Below, one piece after another: positions 34,744 through 44,322 of a DNA stretch of 64,000 nt (position 1 is the stretch's first letter; every line of letters starts with the position of its first letter). Source of the DNA: Chryseobacterium oryctis (GTDB taxonomy: Bacteria; Bacteroidota; Bacteroidia; Flavobacteriales; Weeksellaceae); contig NZ_JAPDHV010000003.1 of assembly GCF_025971925.1 (NCBI RefSeq), positions 62,001 through 126,000 on the forward strand, given 5' to 3'. Both the position numbers and the translations under genes were made by a program. The notes under the pieces are model-generated. The model ran no database searches and was not told the origin of the DNA. It was given only the letters and a program-made list of their open reading frames with translations.

Positions 34744-35892
34744 ATGATACAACTTCCTTTATCCAAACTTTCCAACATAGGAACAACGATTTTCAGTCAG
34801 ATGACCCAGCTCGCCAATGAAAACGAAGCGATTAACCTCTCACAAGGTTTTCCTGATTTCATGCCTGATTCTGAGCTATTGAACAATGTCGATTATTTCA
34901 TTAAAAAAGGCTTTAATCAATATGCTCCAATGGGTGGAATGATGGGTTTAAAGGAAGAAATTGCCAGAAAAATTGAAAACAGCCATCAAACAAATTATCA
35001 TCCTGACTCTGAAATTACTATAACAGCAGGAGGAACCCAAGCTATTTTTACAGCTATTGCAACTTTTGTAAAAAAAGATGATGAAGTGATTATTTTTGAA
35101 CCTGCATATGATTGCTACGAACCTACTGTTGAGCTTTTTGGCGGAATTGTAAAAAGATTTGAAATGACAGTTCCAGATTACACAATCGATTGGAACTCTG
35201 TTAAAAATTTAGTTTCAGAAAAAACAAAAATGATTATCCTGAACAACCCAAATAACCCTTCAGGAAAGATTTTAAAAGAAAATGACATTCAAGAACTCAT
35301 TAATATCGTAAAAGACACTTCAATTCTAATTTTAAGTGACGAGGTATACGAAAATATTGTCTTTGACGGGAAAAAGCATTTAAGCATCTGTAAATATCCT
35401 GAATTAAAGAAAAGAAGCCTTTTAATTGCTTCTTTTGGAAAACTTTTTCATGTCACAGGATGGAAAATAGGGTATTGTGCTGCTCCTAAAAACCTGACTG
35501 ACGAATTCAGAAAAATTCATCAATTCAATGTTTTTTCTGTCAATACACCTATTCAACTAGCTTTGGCTGAATACATGAAAAATGACGAGCATTACAATCA
35601 TCTAAACCAATTCTTTCAGGAAAAAAGAGATTTTTTAAGAAAAGGGCTTGAAAATACTTCTTTCGAGTTATTAGATTGTGAAGGGACTTACTTTCAGGCT
35701 ATTAAATATGATAAAATTTCAGATAAAAATGATTTCGATTTTGCAACCGAACTTACAATCACTCATAAAGTAGCCAGTGTACCTTTTTCATCTTTTTATA
35801 AAAATAAACTGAATGAAAATGTAATACGTCTCTGCTTTGCAAAAAAACAAGAAACATTAGAAAAAGCTTTGGAAAATTTATCTAAACTATAA
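34744..35892 (+). CDS. methionine/kynurenine-type aminotransferase (class I/II, PLP)
   Basis: A 382-residue PLP-dependent aminotransferase of fold type I. Seen: NLSQGFPDF near the start, AGGTQAIFTAIATFV (cofactor pocket), NNPNNPSGK, SDEVYENIVF (Asp/Tyr contacts) and the Schiff-base Lys in SFGKLFHVTGWKIGY. The order and length match the YbdL methionine aminotransferase/kynurenine aminotransferase group. Exact amino donor not determined. Confidence 0.9.
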   Translation: MIQLPLSKLSNIGTTIFSQMTQLANENEAINLSQGFPDFMPDSELLNNVDYFIKKGFNQYAPMGGMMGLKEEIARKIENSHQTNYHPDSEITITAGGTQAIFTAIATFVKKDDEVIIFEPAYDCYEPTVELFGGIVKRFEMTVPDYTIDWNSVKNLVSEKTKMIILNNPNNPSGKILKENDIQELINIVKDTSILILSDEVYENIVFDGKKHLSICKYPELKKRSLLIASFGKLFHVTGWKIGYCAAPKNLTDEFRKIHQFNVFSVNTPIQLALAEYMKNDEHYNHLNQFFQEKRDFLRKGLENTSFELLDCEGTYFQAIKYDKISDKNDFDFATELTITHKVASVPFSSFYKNKLNENVIRLCFAKKQETLEKALENLSKL

Positions 35893-35932
35893 TCTCTTTA
35901 AAATTATCTTCACAAAGTGATATATTAATAAA

Positions 35933-35940
35933 TATTTTTG
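35933..35940 (+). promoter_or_regulatory. -7 element of the small leader-peptide gene
   Basis: TATTTTTG matches TAnnTTTG; the ATG of the 53-residue peptide follows 37 bases later, leaving a leader of about 30 bases. Confidence 0.5.
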
Positions 35941-35977
35941 TACATTAGTTTTACATAAATCATTCAAAATCATCACT

Positions 35978-36139
35978 ATGAAAAATCAAAATGTACAAAA
36001 AGGAAAAAAGCTGAACAAAAAAGAGCTTAGAGTAATTAAAGGAGGTCTTATGGATTGTATCGACCCGTTCACAGGACTTTGCAAAAAAATATCAATTGGC
36101 TGTGCACAATTAGAATGCCGACCGGAAATTGTACCATAG
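35978..36139 (+). CDS. double-glycine leader peptide (bacteriocin-like RiPP precursor)
   Basis: A 53-residue peptide with a basic leader (KKLNKKELRVIKGG) ending in Gly-Gly, the cleavage signature of peptidase-ABC exporters. The mature core would be LMDCIDPFTGLCKK and onward, about 30 residues with four cysteines. Chryseobacterium genomes carry short annotated bacteriocin-like peptides with similar leaders. The unit has its own promoter match and strong terminator, which supports a real gene. No peptidase-exporter or modification gene is next to it, so its export partner must lie elsewhere. A longer frame in another phase over this stretch (36055-36255) is judged a shadow. Confidence 0.75.
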   Translation: MKNQNVQKGKKLNKKELRVIKGGLMDCIDPFTGLCKKISIGCAQLECRPEIVP

Positions 36140-36156
36140 CATTAGAATCTATACAA

Positions 36157-36190
36157 AAAACGCTTCCAAGTATAATTCTGGAAGCGTTTT
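36157..36190. terminator. bidirectional terminator
   Basis: AAAACGCTTCCA and TGGAAGCGTTTT pair perfectly, ending the small peptide gene and the convergent ychF gene. Confidence 0.9.
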
Positions 36191-36215
36191 CATATATAAC
36201 GAACTTTAATATTTT

Positions 36216-37307
36216 CTATACATTGAATCTGAAATGCATGATGTCTCCATCCTGAACTACATATTCTTTACCTTCTACAGAAAGTTTCCCCGCTTCTTTT
36301 ACCTTTACTTCAGAACCGTAATTGATAAAATCTGCATACTTAATAACCTCAGCACGAATAAATCCTTTTTCAAAATCTGTATGGATAACTCCTGCTGCTT
36401 GAGGAGCAGTCCAACCCTGCCCGATTGTCCAAGCTCTTACCTCTTTCACTCCTGCCGTAAAATAGGTCTGAAGCTTCAATAAATCATAAGCTTTTCTAAT
36501 CAAACGGTTAACTCCTGGCTCTGTAAGACCCAGTTCTTCAAGGAAAATTTCTCTTTCTTCAAAAGTTTCAAGTTCATTGATATCAGCTTCAATCTGAGCA
36601 GCTAAAACCACAACTTCAGCTCCTTCATTTTTAGCCATTTCTTCAATTTTCCCAATCCATTCGTTTCCGTTTTTAATTGAATTTTCATCAACATTACAAA
36701 CATAAAGAACCGGCTTATTAGTTAAAAGCTGAACTTCTGAAATAACAGATTTTGAAAAATCATCTACAGCAAATTCTCTTGCATTTTTCCCATCTTCCAA
36801 GAATTTTTGAAGATTCTGAAGCGTTTCGTAAGTTAAAATATCATCTTTCTTTCCGGATTTGATGAATTTTTTAGCTTTTTCAACAGCTTTCCCAACAGTT
36901 TCAAGATCTTTTAACTGAAGTTCTATATCAATAATTTCTTTATCTCTTAACGGATCAACCGAACCTTCAACGTGAACAATATTACCATTATCAAAACATC
37001 TTAAAACATGGATAATTGCCTCACATTCGCGGATATTTGCCAAAAACTGGTTTCCTAAACCTTCTCCTTTACTCGCTCCTTTTACAAGACCAGCAATATC
37101 AACAATCTCAACCACAGCCGGTAAAACTCTCTCAGGTTTTACTATTTTCTCCAATTCAAACAATCTTTGGTCAGGCACAGAAACTGTACCTAAATTTGGC
37201 TCGATTGTACAGAAAGGATAGTTTGCTGATTGTGCTTTTGCATTGCTCAAACAGTTAAAAAGAGTTGATTTACCTACGTTTGGTAAGCCTACGATTCCAC
37301 ATTTCAT
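36216..37307 (-). CDS. ychF: redox-regulated P-loop ATPase YchF (OBG family)
   Basis: A 363-residue cytosolic OBG-family protein that binds the ribosome and hydrolyses ATP. The start shows GIVGLPNVGKSTLFN (Walker A), then DIAGLVKGASKGEGLGNQFL and NVDENSIK in the NKxD position. The C-terminal TGS domain ends with VQDGDIMHFRFNV. The length is typical. Confidence 0.95.
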   Translation of the reverse strand: MKCGIVGLPNVGKSTLFNCLSNAKAQSANYPFCTIEPNLGTVSVPDQRLFELEKIVKPERVLPAVVEIVDIAGLVKGASKGEGLGNQFLANIRECEAIIHVLRCFDNGNIVHVEGSVDPLRDKEIIDIELQLKDLETVGKAVEKAKKFIKSGKKDDILTYETLQNLQKFLEDGKNAREFAVDDFSKSVISEVQLLTNKPVLYVCNVDENSIKNGNEWIGKIEEMAKNEGAEVVVLAAQIEADINELETFEEREIFLEELGLTEPGVNRLIRKAYDLLKLQTYFTAGVKEVRAWTIGQGWTAPQAAGVIHTDFEKGFIRAEVIKYADFINYGSEVKVKEAGKLSVEGKEYVVQDGDIMHFRFNV

Positions 37308-37336
37308 AATGAAACTTTTTTATTTTTAAAGGTGCG

Positions 37337-37344
37337 CAAAGATA
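37337..37344 (-). promoter_or_regulatory. -7 element of ychF
   Basis: TATCTTTG on the minus strand, 29 bases before the start codon; exact match to TAnnTTTG. Confidence 0.55.
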
Positions 37345-37373
37345 GTGATTTTAAACAGAGTTTCATAATAAAA

Positions 37374-37399
37374 AAATCTGTCCAGAAAAGAACAGATTT
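37374..37399 (-). terminator. terminator of the GHL10 lipoprotein gene
   Basis: On the minus strand AAATCTGT and ACAGATTT pair around a 10-base loop and are followed by a T-run. Confidence 0.65.
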
Positions 37400-37459
37400 A
37401 TTATACAATTTTTCAAATAATGAAATCTAAAACTCTACAACTGCTAGAAATAATATCTT

Positions 37460-39070
37460 TTATTTAATTTTCTTAGCAATATAATCACTTTCATTACCAA
37501 GTCTATCAATAGCTTTTATGGCTACAGCATTCAAAGTTTTTCCATCTTTATATTTAGGTACATCTTTTGAAATCTTATCTAAAGGTAAAATTTCAGTTTC
37601 CCACACCCCATTATATTGAATAAATAGTACCCATTGAAATACATCTCCGATATTTTTTGTACTCCAATTTAATTGGGCAAAACTTCCGTTGTCATTAATA
37701 AACAATGTTGGCGTTTGTAACGGAACAGCTTTTATCCATGGAGTTTTCGGAACTAATGCTTTTTCTTTATACGGACCGTTTTTCAGAGTAGGAAGCATAT
37801 TGGCATTTTTCGTTAATCCCGCAATACTCCAATGGATTTCTCCGGCATTTTTCCCTAAAACCTGTCTGGAAATTTCAATCTGATTTTTAATTTCTGTCGG
37901 CTTGTCCGAGACTTTAACCTCAACAGTATTTAGTCCGGGCCAAAGATGACGATTCATCGTGTTTTCTGATTTCCACCAATTCAACAATGGTTCAAAACCT
38001 TGCCCTTTTGATTCAATAGGCCAATATAATTGTGGTGAAAAATAATCAACCCAACCTTTATTCAGCCATAATTTAGCATCTGCATACAACTCATCATATT
38101 GCGAAGAACCAACAATTCCTGCTGGATAACCTGGCTTCCAAATTCCGAAAGGACTAATACCAAATCTCACATGATTTTTCTCTGCATGAATTTCTTTATA
38201 AATTCTTTCGACAAATCTATTGACATTATCTCTTCTCCAATCTGCTCTAGATAAAGTTCCTCCGTTTCTTACATATTCATTCCAGGTTGCATTATCCGGA
38301 AAATCTTTACCTCCATTATATGTTGCATATGGATAAAAATAATCATCAAAATGCACTGCATCAATATCATATCTCTTTACGATATCTTTCACAATATTGG
38401 AAACATGACCTTGAGTTTTAGGATTTGCAGGATCAAACCAATACATTCCGTTTCTCAGCCTTACAATCATGTCAGGAAGTTTGTTAACCATAGACTGGGA
38501 TGTAACCGAGCCTCCATTTGTATGGTGTGCACGATAAGGATTTAGCCATACATGAAGCTCAAGACCTCGTTTATGAGCCTCATCAATCCAAAATTGTAAA
38601 GGATCGTAATTAGGATATGGAGGTTTTCCTGTTTCACCCGTTAAAAAATACGACCAAGGTTCAATATTACTTGTATATAAAGCATCTGCAGAAGGACGGA
38701 TTTGGAAAATTACAGCATTGAAATTATTATCTTTCAACATATCCAACATATTGATTGCTTCTACCTTTTGTTGATCGACTGTTAGATTATTTCTTGAAGG
38801 CCAGTTGATATTTGCGACACTTGCAATCCATGCTCCACGAAATTCTCTCTTGATTTCAGGAAGATTAGTTCTGAATGTTTCCTCAGTTGAAGGAGTTACA
38901 ACCGGCTTTGTCGTTGCAACCGGATCTTTTGGCTTTGTTGTATTATTGCCTGATTTTGTTGTGTTTTTTGCAGGAGTGGTTGCTTTTACAGAATTATTCT
39001 GAACAGAACAATTGGTATATGATGCAAAAACGCCTAATAAAGCAACTAGCTTTAATGTATTTAATTTCAT
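37460..39070 (-). CDS. glycosyl-hydrolase-like 10 (GHL10) family lipoprotein
   Basis: A 536-residue exported protein. The N-terminus is a signal peptide with a lipobox-like YTNC (Cys21), then a Thr/Lys/Pro-rich tether (about 25-70). The catalytic-domain-like region starts at REFRGAWIASVANINWPS and includes FNAVIFQIRPSADALY, WLNPYRAHH, DIVKRYDIDAVHFDDYFYP and SPQLYWP, typical of the GHL10 (DUF187) TIM-barrel family acting on peptidoglycan or polysaccharide. The last ~90 residues form an Ig-like domain. Substrate not determined. Confidence 0.88.
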   Translation of the reverse strand: MKLNTLKLVALLGVFASYTNCSVQNNSVKATTPAKNTTKSGNNTTKPKDPVATTKPVVTPSTEETFRTNLPEIKREFRGAWIASVANINWPSRNNLTVDQQKVEAINMLDMLKDNNFNAVIFQIRPSADALYTSNIEPWSYFLTGETGKPPYPNYDPLQFWIDEAHKRGLELHVWLNPYRAHHTNGGSVTSQSMVNKLPDMIVRLRNGMYWFDPANPKTQGHVSNIVKDIVKRYDIDAVHFDDYFYPYATYNGGKDFPDNATWNEYVRNGGTLSRADWRRDNVNRFVERIYKEIHAEKNHVRFGISPFGIWKPGYPAGIVGSSQYDELYADAKLWLNKGWVDYFSPQLYWPIESKGQGFEPLLNWWKSENTMNRHLWPGLNTVEVKVSDKPTEIKNQIEISRQVLGKNAGEIHWSIAGLTKNANMLPTLKNGPYKEKALVPKTPWIKAVPLQTPTLFINDNGSFAQLNWSTKNIGDVFQWVLFIQYNGVWETEILPLDKISKDVPKYKDGKTLNAVAIKAIDRLGNESDYIAKKIK

Positions 39071-39154
39071 AGTCTACAAAACTACTTTAAATTATTATTT
39101 CATTTCAAATATCAAAGAAAAAAATACACATTTTTACTCTAATACATGATAAAA

Positions 39155-39176
39155 AAGCCCCGAAAAATCGAGGCTT
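39155..39176 (-). terminator. typA terminator
   Basis: On the minus strand AAGCCTCGA and TCGGGGCTT pair (one G-U) and are followed by six T, 24 bases after the typA stop. Confidence 0.78.
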
Positions 39177-39199
39177 GTATAGCTATTAAAGGATGAAAA

Positions 39200-41005
39200 T
39201 TAAGCTTTAGCTTGTCTTTCAACTCTTTTTCGTTCTTCCTCAGAAAGTATTTTCTTTCTCATACGGATGAAGTTTGGAGTAACCTCAATTGCTTCATCTG
39301 CCTGAATATATTCCATACACTCTTCAAGAGAGAATAATACTTTTGGAGCAATACCTCCGTCTTTATCTTTACCTGCAGCACGCATGTTGTTCAATTGTTT
39401 TGCTTCAACAATATTCACAACCAGATCACCAGGTTTATTTTGCTCTCCAATAATCATACCTGTGTAAATTTCCTCACCCGGATCAACGAAGAATTTACCT
39501 CTGTCTTGTAATTTTTCAATTGAATATGCCGTAGCCGGACCTTGAGTTTTAGAAACTAAAACACCATTATTTCTTCCCGGAATAGCACCTTTGAATGGTT
39601 TATATTCTGAAAAACGGTGTGCCATAATAGCTTCTCCAGCTGTAGCTGTCAACATTTGAGAACGCAATCCGATCAAACCTCTTGATGGGATATCAAATTC
39701 CATATGCTGCATTTCTCCTTTAGTTTCCATTACCAAAAGATCTCCTTTTCTCTGAGTAGCCAAATCAATAACTCTAGAAGCATATTCTTCCGGAACATCA
39801 ACTACTAAAGATTCATAAGGTTCACATTGTTCACCATCAATTTCTCTGTAGATAACTTGTGGTTGCCCTATTGTCATCTCATAACCTTCTCTTCTCATTG
39901 TTTCAATAAGAACAGATAAGTGAAGAATACCTCTACCAAACACGACGAATGTATTAGCATCTTCTCCCGGTTGAACTCTTAATGCCAGATTTTTCTCCAA
40001 TTCTTTTTCTAATCTTTCTTTAAGGTGATTAGAAGTTACATATTTACCGTCTTTACCAAAGAAAGGCGAATTGTTGATTGAGAATGTCATATTCAACGTT
40101 GGTTCATCAATCGCAGTTCTTTCTAATGGTTCAGGATTTTCAAAATCAACAAAAGAATCTCCAATCTGGAAAGCATCGAAACCTACCACAGCACAGATAT
40201 CTCCTGCCTGTACTTCAGTTACTTTCTTCTTACCAAGTCCTTCGAATACGTATAATTCTTTAACTTTACCTTTTACAACCTTACCTCCATCTTGAGCAAG
40301 ACCAATCCATTGAGATTCTTTAATCTCTCCTCTTGTTACTTTTCCGATTGCAATTCTACCCAAGAAAGATGAAAAGTCTAAAGATGTAATTTGCATTTGC
40401 AGGTTACCTTCTTCTGTTTTTGGAGCCGGAACGTGTTCCAAAACACCATCAAGAATTGGCAAAATATTGTCTGTTGGCTCTAATGAAGTATTGAACCATC
40501 CTTGTTTAGAAGATCCATAATACGTTGGGAAATCTAATTGCTCCTCAGTTGCATCTAAAGCAAAGAATAAATCGAATACTTTATCATGAACTTCATCAGG
40601 ACGACAGTTTTCTTTATCAACTTTATTAATAACAACAATTGGCTTAAGACCCAATTCTAAAGCTTTTTGAAGTACAAATCTTGTTTGTGGCATTGGTCCT
40701 TCAAAGGCATCTACTAACAAAATCACACCATCTGCCATTTTCAATACTCTTTCTACCTCACCTCCAAAATCGGCGTGACCAGGAGTATCTATTACGTTAA
40801 TTTTAGTGTCTTTATAAGTAACAGAAATATTCTTAGATAAAATGGTAATACCTCTTTCTCTTTCAAGGTCATTATTATCCATAATTAATTCTCCACTCTC
40901 CTGATTTTCTCTGAAAATATTGGTAGCGTGGATGATTTTGTCAACCAAAGTAGTCTTACCGTGGTCAACGTGTGCGATAATCGCAATATTTCTAATGTTT
41001 TGCAT
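39200..41005 (-). CDS. typA: ribosome-associated GTPase TypA/BipA
   Basis: A 601-residue translational GTPase with roles in ribosome assembly and stress. G1 is [10 protein letters not shown], followed by [22 protein letters not shown] and NKVD. The C-terminal half has the EF-G-like domain and the BipA-specific end ([24 protein letters not shown]). The length and start are standard. Confidence 0.96.
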   Translation of the reverse strand: MQNIRNIAIIAHVDHGKTTLVDKIIHATNIFRENQESGELIMDNNDLERERGITILSKNISVTYKDTKINVIDTPGHADFGGEVERVLKMADGVILLVDAFEGPMPQTRFVLQKALELGLKPIVVINKVDKENCRPDEVHDKVFDLFFALDATEEQLDFPTYYGSSKQGWFNTSLEPTDNILPILDGVLEHVPAPKTEEGNLQMQITSLDFSSFLGRIAIGKVTRGEIKESQWIGLAQDGGKVVKGKVKELYVFEGLGKKKVTEVQAGDICAVVGFDAFQIGDSFVDFENPEPLERTAIDEPTLNMTFSINNSPFFGKDGKYVTSNHLKERLEKELEKNLALRVQPGEDANTFVVFGRGILHLSVLIETMRREGYEMTIGQPQVIYREIDGEQCEPYESLVVDVPEEYASRVIDLATQRKGDLLVMETKGEMQHMEFDIPSRGLIGLRSQMLTATAGEAIMAHRFSEYKPFKGAIPGRNNGVLVSKTQGPATAYSIEKLQDRGKFFVDPGEEIYTGMIIGEQNKPGDLVVNIVEAKQLNNMRAAGKDKDGGIAPKVLFSLEECMEYIQADEAIEVTPNFIRMRKKILSEEERKRVERQAKA

Positions 41006-41023
41006 ATAAGATTTTTACGGGTG

Positions 41024-41031
41024 CAAAAGTA
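41024..41031 (-). promoter_or_regulatory. -7 element of typA
   Basis: TACTTTTG on the minus strand matches TAnnTTTG, 18 bases before the start codon. Confidence 0.55.
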
Positions 41032-41181
41032 ATGATTTCTAACGAAAAAATAAGCAATAAGTTTGATTAATTAACAAATTCATAATGAGGAAATTGAAAA
41101 AAATACGTTACTTATTTTAATTATATGTAGATTTAAATTAACGAGTTAAATCAAAAGAATCAGGGATATCCAAATTGAATA

Positions 41182-41445
41182 CTATTTATAATTCAGAGTA
41201 TTGAAGAGAAAATACCCCATAACAATCTGCAACAAAACAACCCCACCAAATTTCAATAGAAATGAATTTTTAGAAATTTTATGTCTAAAAACAAACATTC
41301 CTAAAACAGAACCAATTGTTCCACCTAAAAAAGTGATTATTAATAATGTATTTTCAGAAATTCTTCTTTTATTTTTGAGTGCTTTTCTTTTATCTATTCC
41401 AAAAATAATGAACGTAAAAAAATTAATAAATATTAAATAAAACAT
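41182..41445 (-). CDS. DUF1294 family small membrane protein
   Basis: An 87-residue protein with about three membrane segments and the DUF1294 signature: FGIDKRKALKNKRRISE, then LLIITFLGGTIGSVLGM and FRHKISKNSF. Members are small inner-membrane proteins of unknown function, sometimes fused to cold-shock domains. Confidence 0.85.
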   Translation of the reverse strand: MFYLIFINFFTFIIFGIDKRKALKNKRRISENTLLIITFLGGTIGSVLGMFVFRHKISKNSFLLKFGGVVLLQIVMGYFLFNTLNYK

Positions 41446-41723
41446 CCAACAAATCTAAATAAAATGACTGTTAAAAACACCTTTTTTTTAGATTATACTC
41501 ATTGTATTAATTCACAAGAGTCTTATGTTTTTGTTTTTTCACAATTGCTTGATTAACCTATACCCCATACCTAATAAACAATACAAGTATTTGGATCTTT
41601 ACAACTTATAATTCCTTTCGTAATTCCGCTTTAATTGTTTTCATTTCACTTCATAAAATATTTTCAATTTTTTCATGATATTTTTTTGAATGTTTAGTAA
41701 AATAAATAGAGAAAAAAATTATA
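41446..41723. other. intergenic region without a recognised gene
   Basis: The gap of about 370 bases between DUF1294 and the beta-helix gene is AT-rich and holds no convincing coding frame. Only the inverted repeat and promoter at its right end (41724-41757) stand out. Confidence 0.5.
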
Positions 41724-41757
41724 CGTCAAGTTTTGACGCTACCTACTGTTACATTTG
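41724..41757 (+). promoter_or_regulatory. inverted repeat and promoter of the beta-helix gene
   Basis: CGTCAA-GTT-TTGACG (41724-41738) is a perfect small palindrome overlapping the -33 region, followed by TACATTTG (41750-41757), a full -7 match. A regulator may bind the palindrome. Confidence 0.5.
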
Positions 41758-41815
41758 TTTAACTAAAGTTCTTGCAAGAATCTATACAATTAATTATCAA
41801 CCTAAAAAAAATTAA

Positions 41816-43348
41816 ATGAGTACAAAACAAATTCAAGATCCTCAAACTGGTGAAGTTATCAGTTTAATCCCTGTTACCAAATGGTATGATGGAACCATTA
41901 TGACAGATTCAAAATGTGATGAAATTATTTATTTCAAGGGAACAATTGAAGACCCTGATCTTTATTACAAAAGATACATTGAAGACCATATTAATGTAAA
42001 GTGGTTTGGGGCTGTAGGAGATGGGGTTCATGATGATACAATAAATATTCAATCTGCATTTAATTTCTTGCTAAGCATGAGAGATGTAAGAGAAAATAGT
42101 AATTCAAGCTGTAATCTTTGCTGTTTTATCCCAGATGGAAAATACAAAATTTCCAGTATGCTATTGTTCCCTACATCCTGTACTTTAAAGGGAGCTTCTG
42201 AAAATGGCACAATATTATTCACAGAAAGAAACGATATTGCCGTTCTTTTCCCAACTTATGATGGTACGGCATTTAATACCCATGATAATCCTAAAGTCGA
42301 TATTTATAGAAAAAACAAAGAATATACAATTATAAGAGATCTAACAATTGGGGGAAATTTTTATAAAGTTGACCCCTATGGTGATAGACCAGCCGTTTCA
42401 AATAGTTTTGGGAAAGGAATTTTACTTGATAAAATGGTAAAAGTCTGTATTCAAAATGTTGCTATTGATGGATTTGAAACAGCGGGAATACATTGCAATG
42501 AAAGTTATTACACTTGTATAAGTGATACTATTTTAATTAATAACAGAATTGGTTTATTAACAACTAAAGCCCCTATTGCTACTACTTCTGTTTCTGCAGT
42601 TAATACAGAAATAAGACTTAATTCGACAGGCATTATAATGACTGATTCTTATGGGGGTTATTTTACTAATTGTTTAGTAGAAACTAATATTGCAAATTAT
42701 TCAGATACGATTGATTTTAGCCAATCTCCAGACTCATCCAAAAGTATAGCTGTAACTTTAAAGAACTGTCAAAATATTAATTTTTCAAATTGTTATTTTG
42801 AAGCACATTTAGTTACTATTGTACTATATTCGTCTCAATCTAATGTATTTAGCAATTGTTTCTTTGCTCCTGCAGCTGGAATATTTATGGAAGGAGCTCT
42901 CATATCACCTTACTTAGTCTGGTTCTATGGAAACAATGCATCTGATAATAAGTTCATAAATAATTATTATTTAAGTTCTGATACAACTGAAACACTTTCT
43001 CCGGCTCATAAATTCTTTACACATTACAGAAACACATCTTCGGGAAACGTTTTTGAGCTAACAACTAAAGATCAACTGGATAAATTCATTTCACAAAATC
43101 AAAATGAATTCGATGAATTCATAAATAATAATTGGAAAGAAAATGCTCCTAAGTTTATTTGTGATGGCTCAAATGAACAATTTGTAGATGTAGAAAGAAG
43201 ATACATTATTGATAAAACTTTCGGAATAACTTCAGAACGTCCTACAACCAATCTTTACAAAGGACAACATTATTTTGATTCAACCATAGGAATGCCAATT
43301 TATTGGCAAGGATCACAATGGGTGAAACCCGATGGAACATTGGCATAA
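41816..43348 (+). CDS. tail-spike-like right-handed beta-helix protein (pectate-lyase-3 type)
   Basis: A 510-residue protein without signal peptide. The N-terminal ~55 residues look like a binding head. NVKWFGAVGDGVHDDTINIQSAF (about 61-83) is the start signature of the pectate-lyase-3/tail-spike fold. A long Asn/Ser/Thr/Ile-rich beta-helix (about 90-410) follows. The end has RPTTNLYKGQHYFDSTIGMPIYW, a tail-fibre-like cap motif also seen in phage proteins. No phage gene lies nearby, so it is either a domesticated spike or a cell protein built on that plan. Polysaccharide binding or cleavage is likely but unproven. Confidence 0.78.
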   Translation: MSTKQIQDPQTGEVISLIPVTKWYDGTIMTDSKCDEIIYFKGTIEDPDLYYKRYIEDHINVKWFGAVGDGVHDDTINIQSAFNFLLSMRDVRENSNSSCNLCCFIPDGKYKISSMLLFPTSCTLKGASENGTILFTERNDIAVLFPTYDGTAFNTHDNPKVDIYRKNKEYTIIRDLTIGGNFYKVDPYGDRPAVSNSFGKGILLDKMVKVCIQNVAIDGFETAGIHCNESYYTCISDTILINNRIGLLTTKAPIATTSVSAVNTEIRLNSTGIIMTDSYGGYFTNCLVETNIANYSDTIDFSQSPDSSKSIAVTLKNCQNINFSNCYFEAHLVTIVLYSSQSNVFSNCFFAPAAGIFMEGALISPYLVWFYGNNASDNKFINNYYLSSDTTETLSPAHKFFTHYRNTSSGNVFELTTKDQLDKFISQNQNEFDEFINNNWKENAPKFICDGSNEQFVDVERRYIIDKTFGITSERPTTNLYKGQHYFDSTIGMPIYWQGSQWVKPDGTLA

Positions 43349-43382
43349 TAATAAATTCTTTGCTATACATAATAGCTAAAAT

Positions 43383-43410
43383 GAAGGTCACCTTTTTCAA
43401 GGTGACCTTC
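43383..43410. terminator. bidirectional terminator
   Basis: GAAGGTCACC and GGTGACCTTC pair perfectly around an eight-base loop between the convergent beta-helix and YceI genes. Confidence 0.88.
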
Positions 43411-43433
43411 TATTATACTTTGAAATAAAATAT

Positions 43434-44111
43434 TTATTTTCCAGCTTTCACATCTACAGCAATTTCGATATCTTTACTAATCATCCATTCTGCAGGATCT
43501 GCTTCAGAAGTACCAAACTGAATTCCCCAGTCTGCTCTGTTTACAGTAAATTTAGCCTGAATAGAAGCTGAATTGTCAACAATATCAACTTTTGCAGGGA
43601 AAGTAACATTTACTGTTTTTCCTAATAAAGTAAGATTTCCGCTTATTGTTTTATTAGCACCTGCAACAGCATCTTTTGGAGCCTCCGCTAAATCTGCAAC
43701 ACTTGTTATTTTAAAATCAGAAGTAGGATTTTTAGTTACATTAAAGAAATCTTCATTCTTTAAGTGAGCTTCCAAATCTTCAGGTTTTTTATCAGCCTCC
43801 GTTACTGAAGCCGGATCTACTTTAATAGAAGTCATGTCTATAATAAAATTACCTGCAGAAAGTTGCCCTCCTTCAACATTTAATTCACCTGATTTCACAT
43901 GAATAGCTCCCCATCTTGGTGCAAAACCACCTTTATGAAATGCTTTCCAGTTTACAACTGAAGTTACTGTATCTACCGCAAAAGCATCTCCTTTTGCTTC
44001 TGCAACAGTCTGCTCAGAATTTGTAGCAGCCGCATCTGCTGATTTTTCCTTATTACAAGATGCTAAAAGTAACCCAACACTCATTAATCCAATTACACTA
44101 AGTTTTTTCAT
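43434..44111 (-). CDS. YceI family lipoprotein
   Basis: A 225-residue lipoprotein (lipobox LASC, Cys19) with a short Ala/Glu tether. The YceI lipocalin-like barrel runs from about residue 45: VDTVTSVVNWKAFH, GGQLSAGNFIIDMTSI and TISGNLTLLGKTVNVTFP, with NRADWGIQFG near the end. The family binds isoprenoid-like lipids in the periplasm and is often stress-induced. Confidence 0.92.
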   Translation of the reverse strand: MKKLSVIGLMSVGLLLASCNKEKSADAAATNSEQTVAEAKGDAFAVDTVTSVVNWKAFHKGGFAPRWGAIHVKSGELNVEGGQLSAGNFIIDMTSIKVDPASVTEADKKPEDLEAHLKNEDFFNVTKNPTSDFKITSVADLAEAPKDAVAGANKTISGNLTLLGKTVNVTFPAKVDIVDNSASIQAKFTVNRADWGIQFGTSEADPAEWMISKDIEIAVDVKAGK

Positions 44112-44168
44112 ACTAATTTGTTTGTAAAAATTTATTTTAAATTATTTAAATTCTTGATTTCAGACAAG

Positions 44169-44176
44169 CAAAAATA
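44169..44176 (-). promoter_or_regulatory. -7 element of the YceI gene
   Basis: TATTTTTG on the minus strand matches TAnnTTTG, giving a leader of about 55 bases. Confidence 0.5.
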
Positions 44177-44322
44177 GAAAAAAAGAATTTTGTACCATCT
44201 TAACATACATCAAGAAATGAAAAAACAACCCCCTTTCAAACCATGAATTAAATCATGTACAGTAAGCCTTATTATTTTAATCAAGACGAAAAATGCCTAT
44301 TTTAGCCATTCAAAAATGAAGA

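Noticed and set aside
36055..36255. Plus-strand frame of 66 codons over the leader-peptide gene
   Set aside because: It starts inside the peptide gene in another phase, runs through a terminator and into the convergent ychF stop.
41816..43348. Prophage or tailocin around the tail-spike-like gene
   Set aside because: No capsid, portal, sheath, lysis or integrase genes lie nearby; flanks are housekeeping genes.
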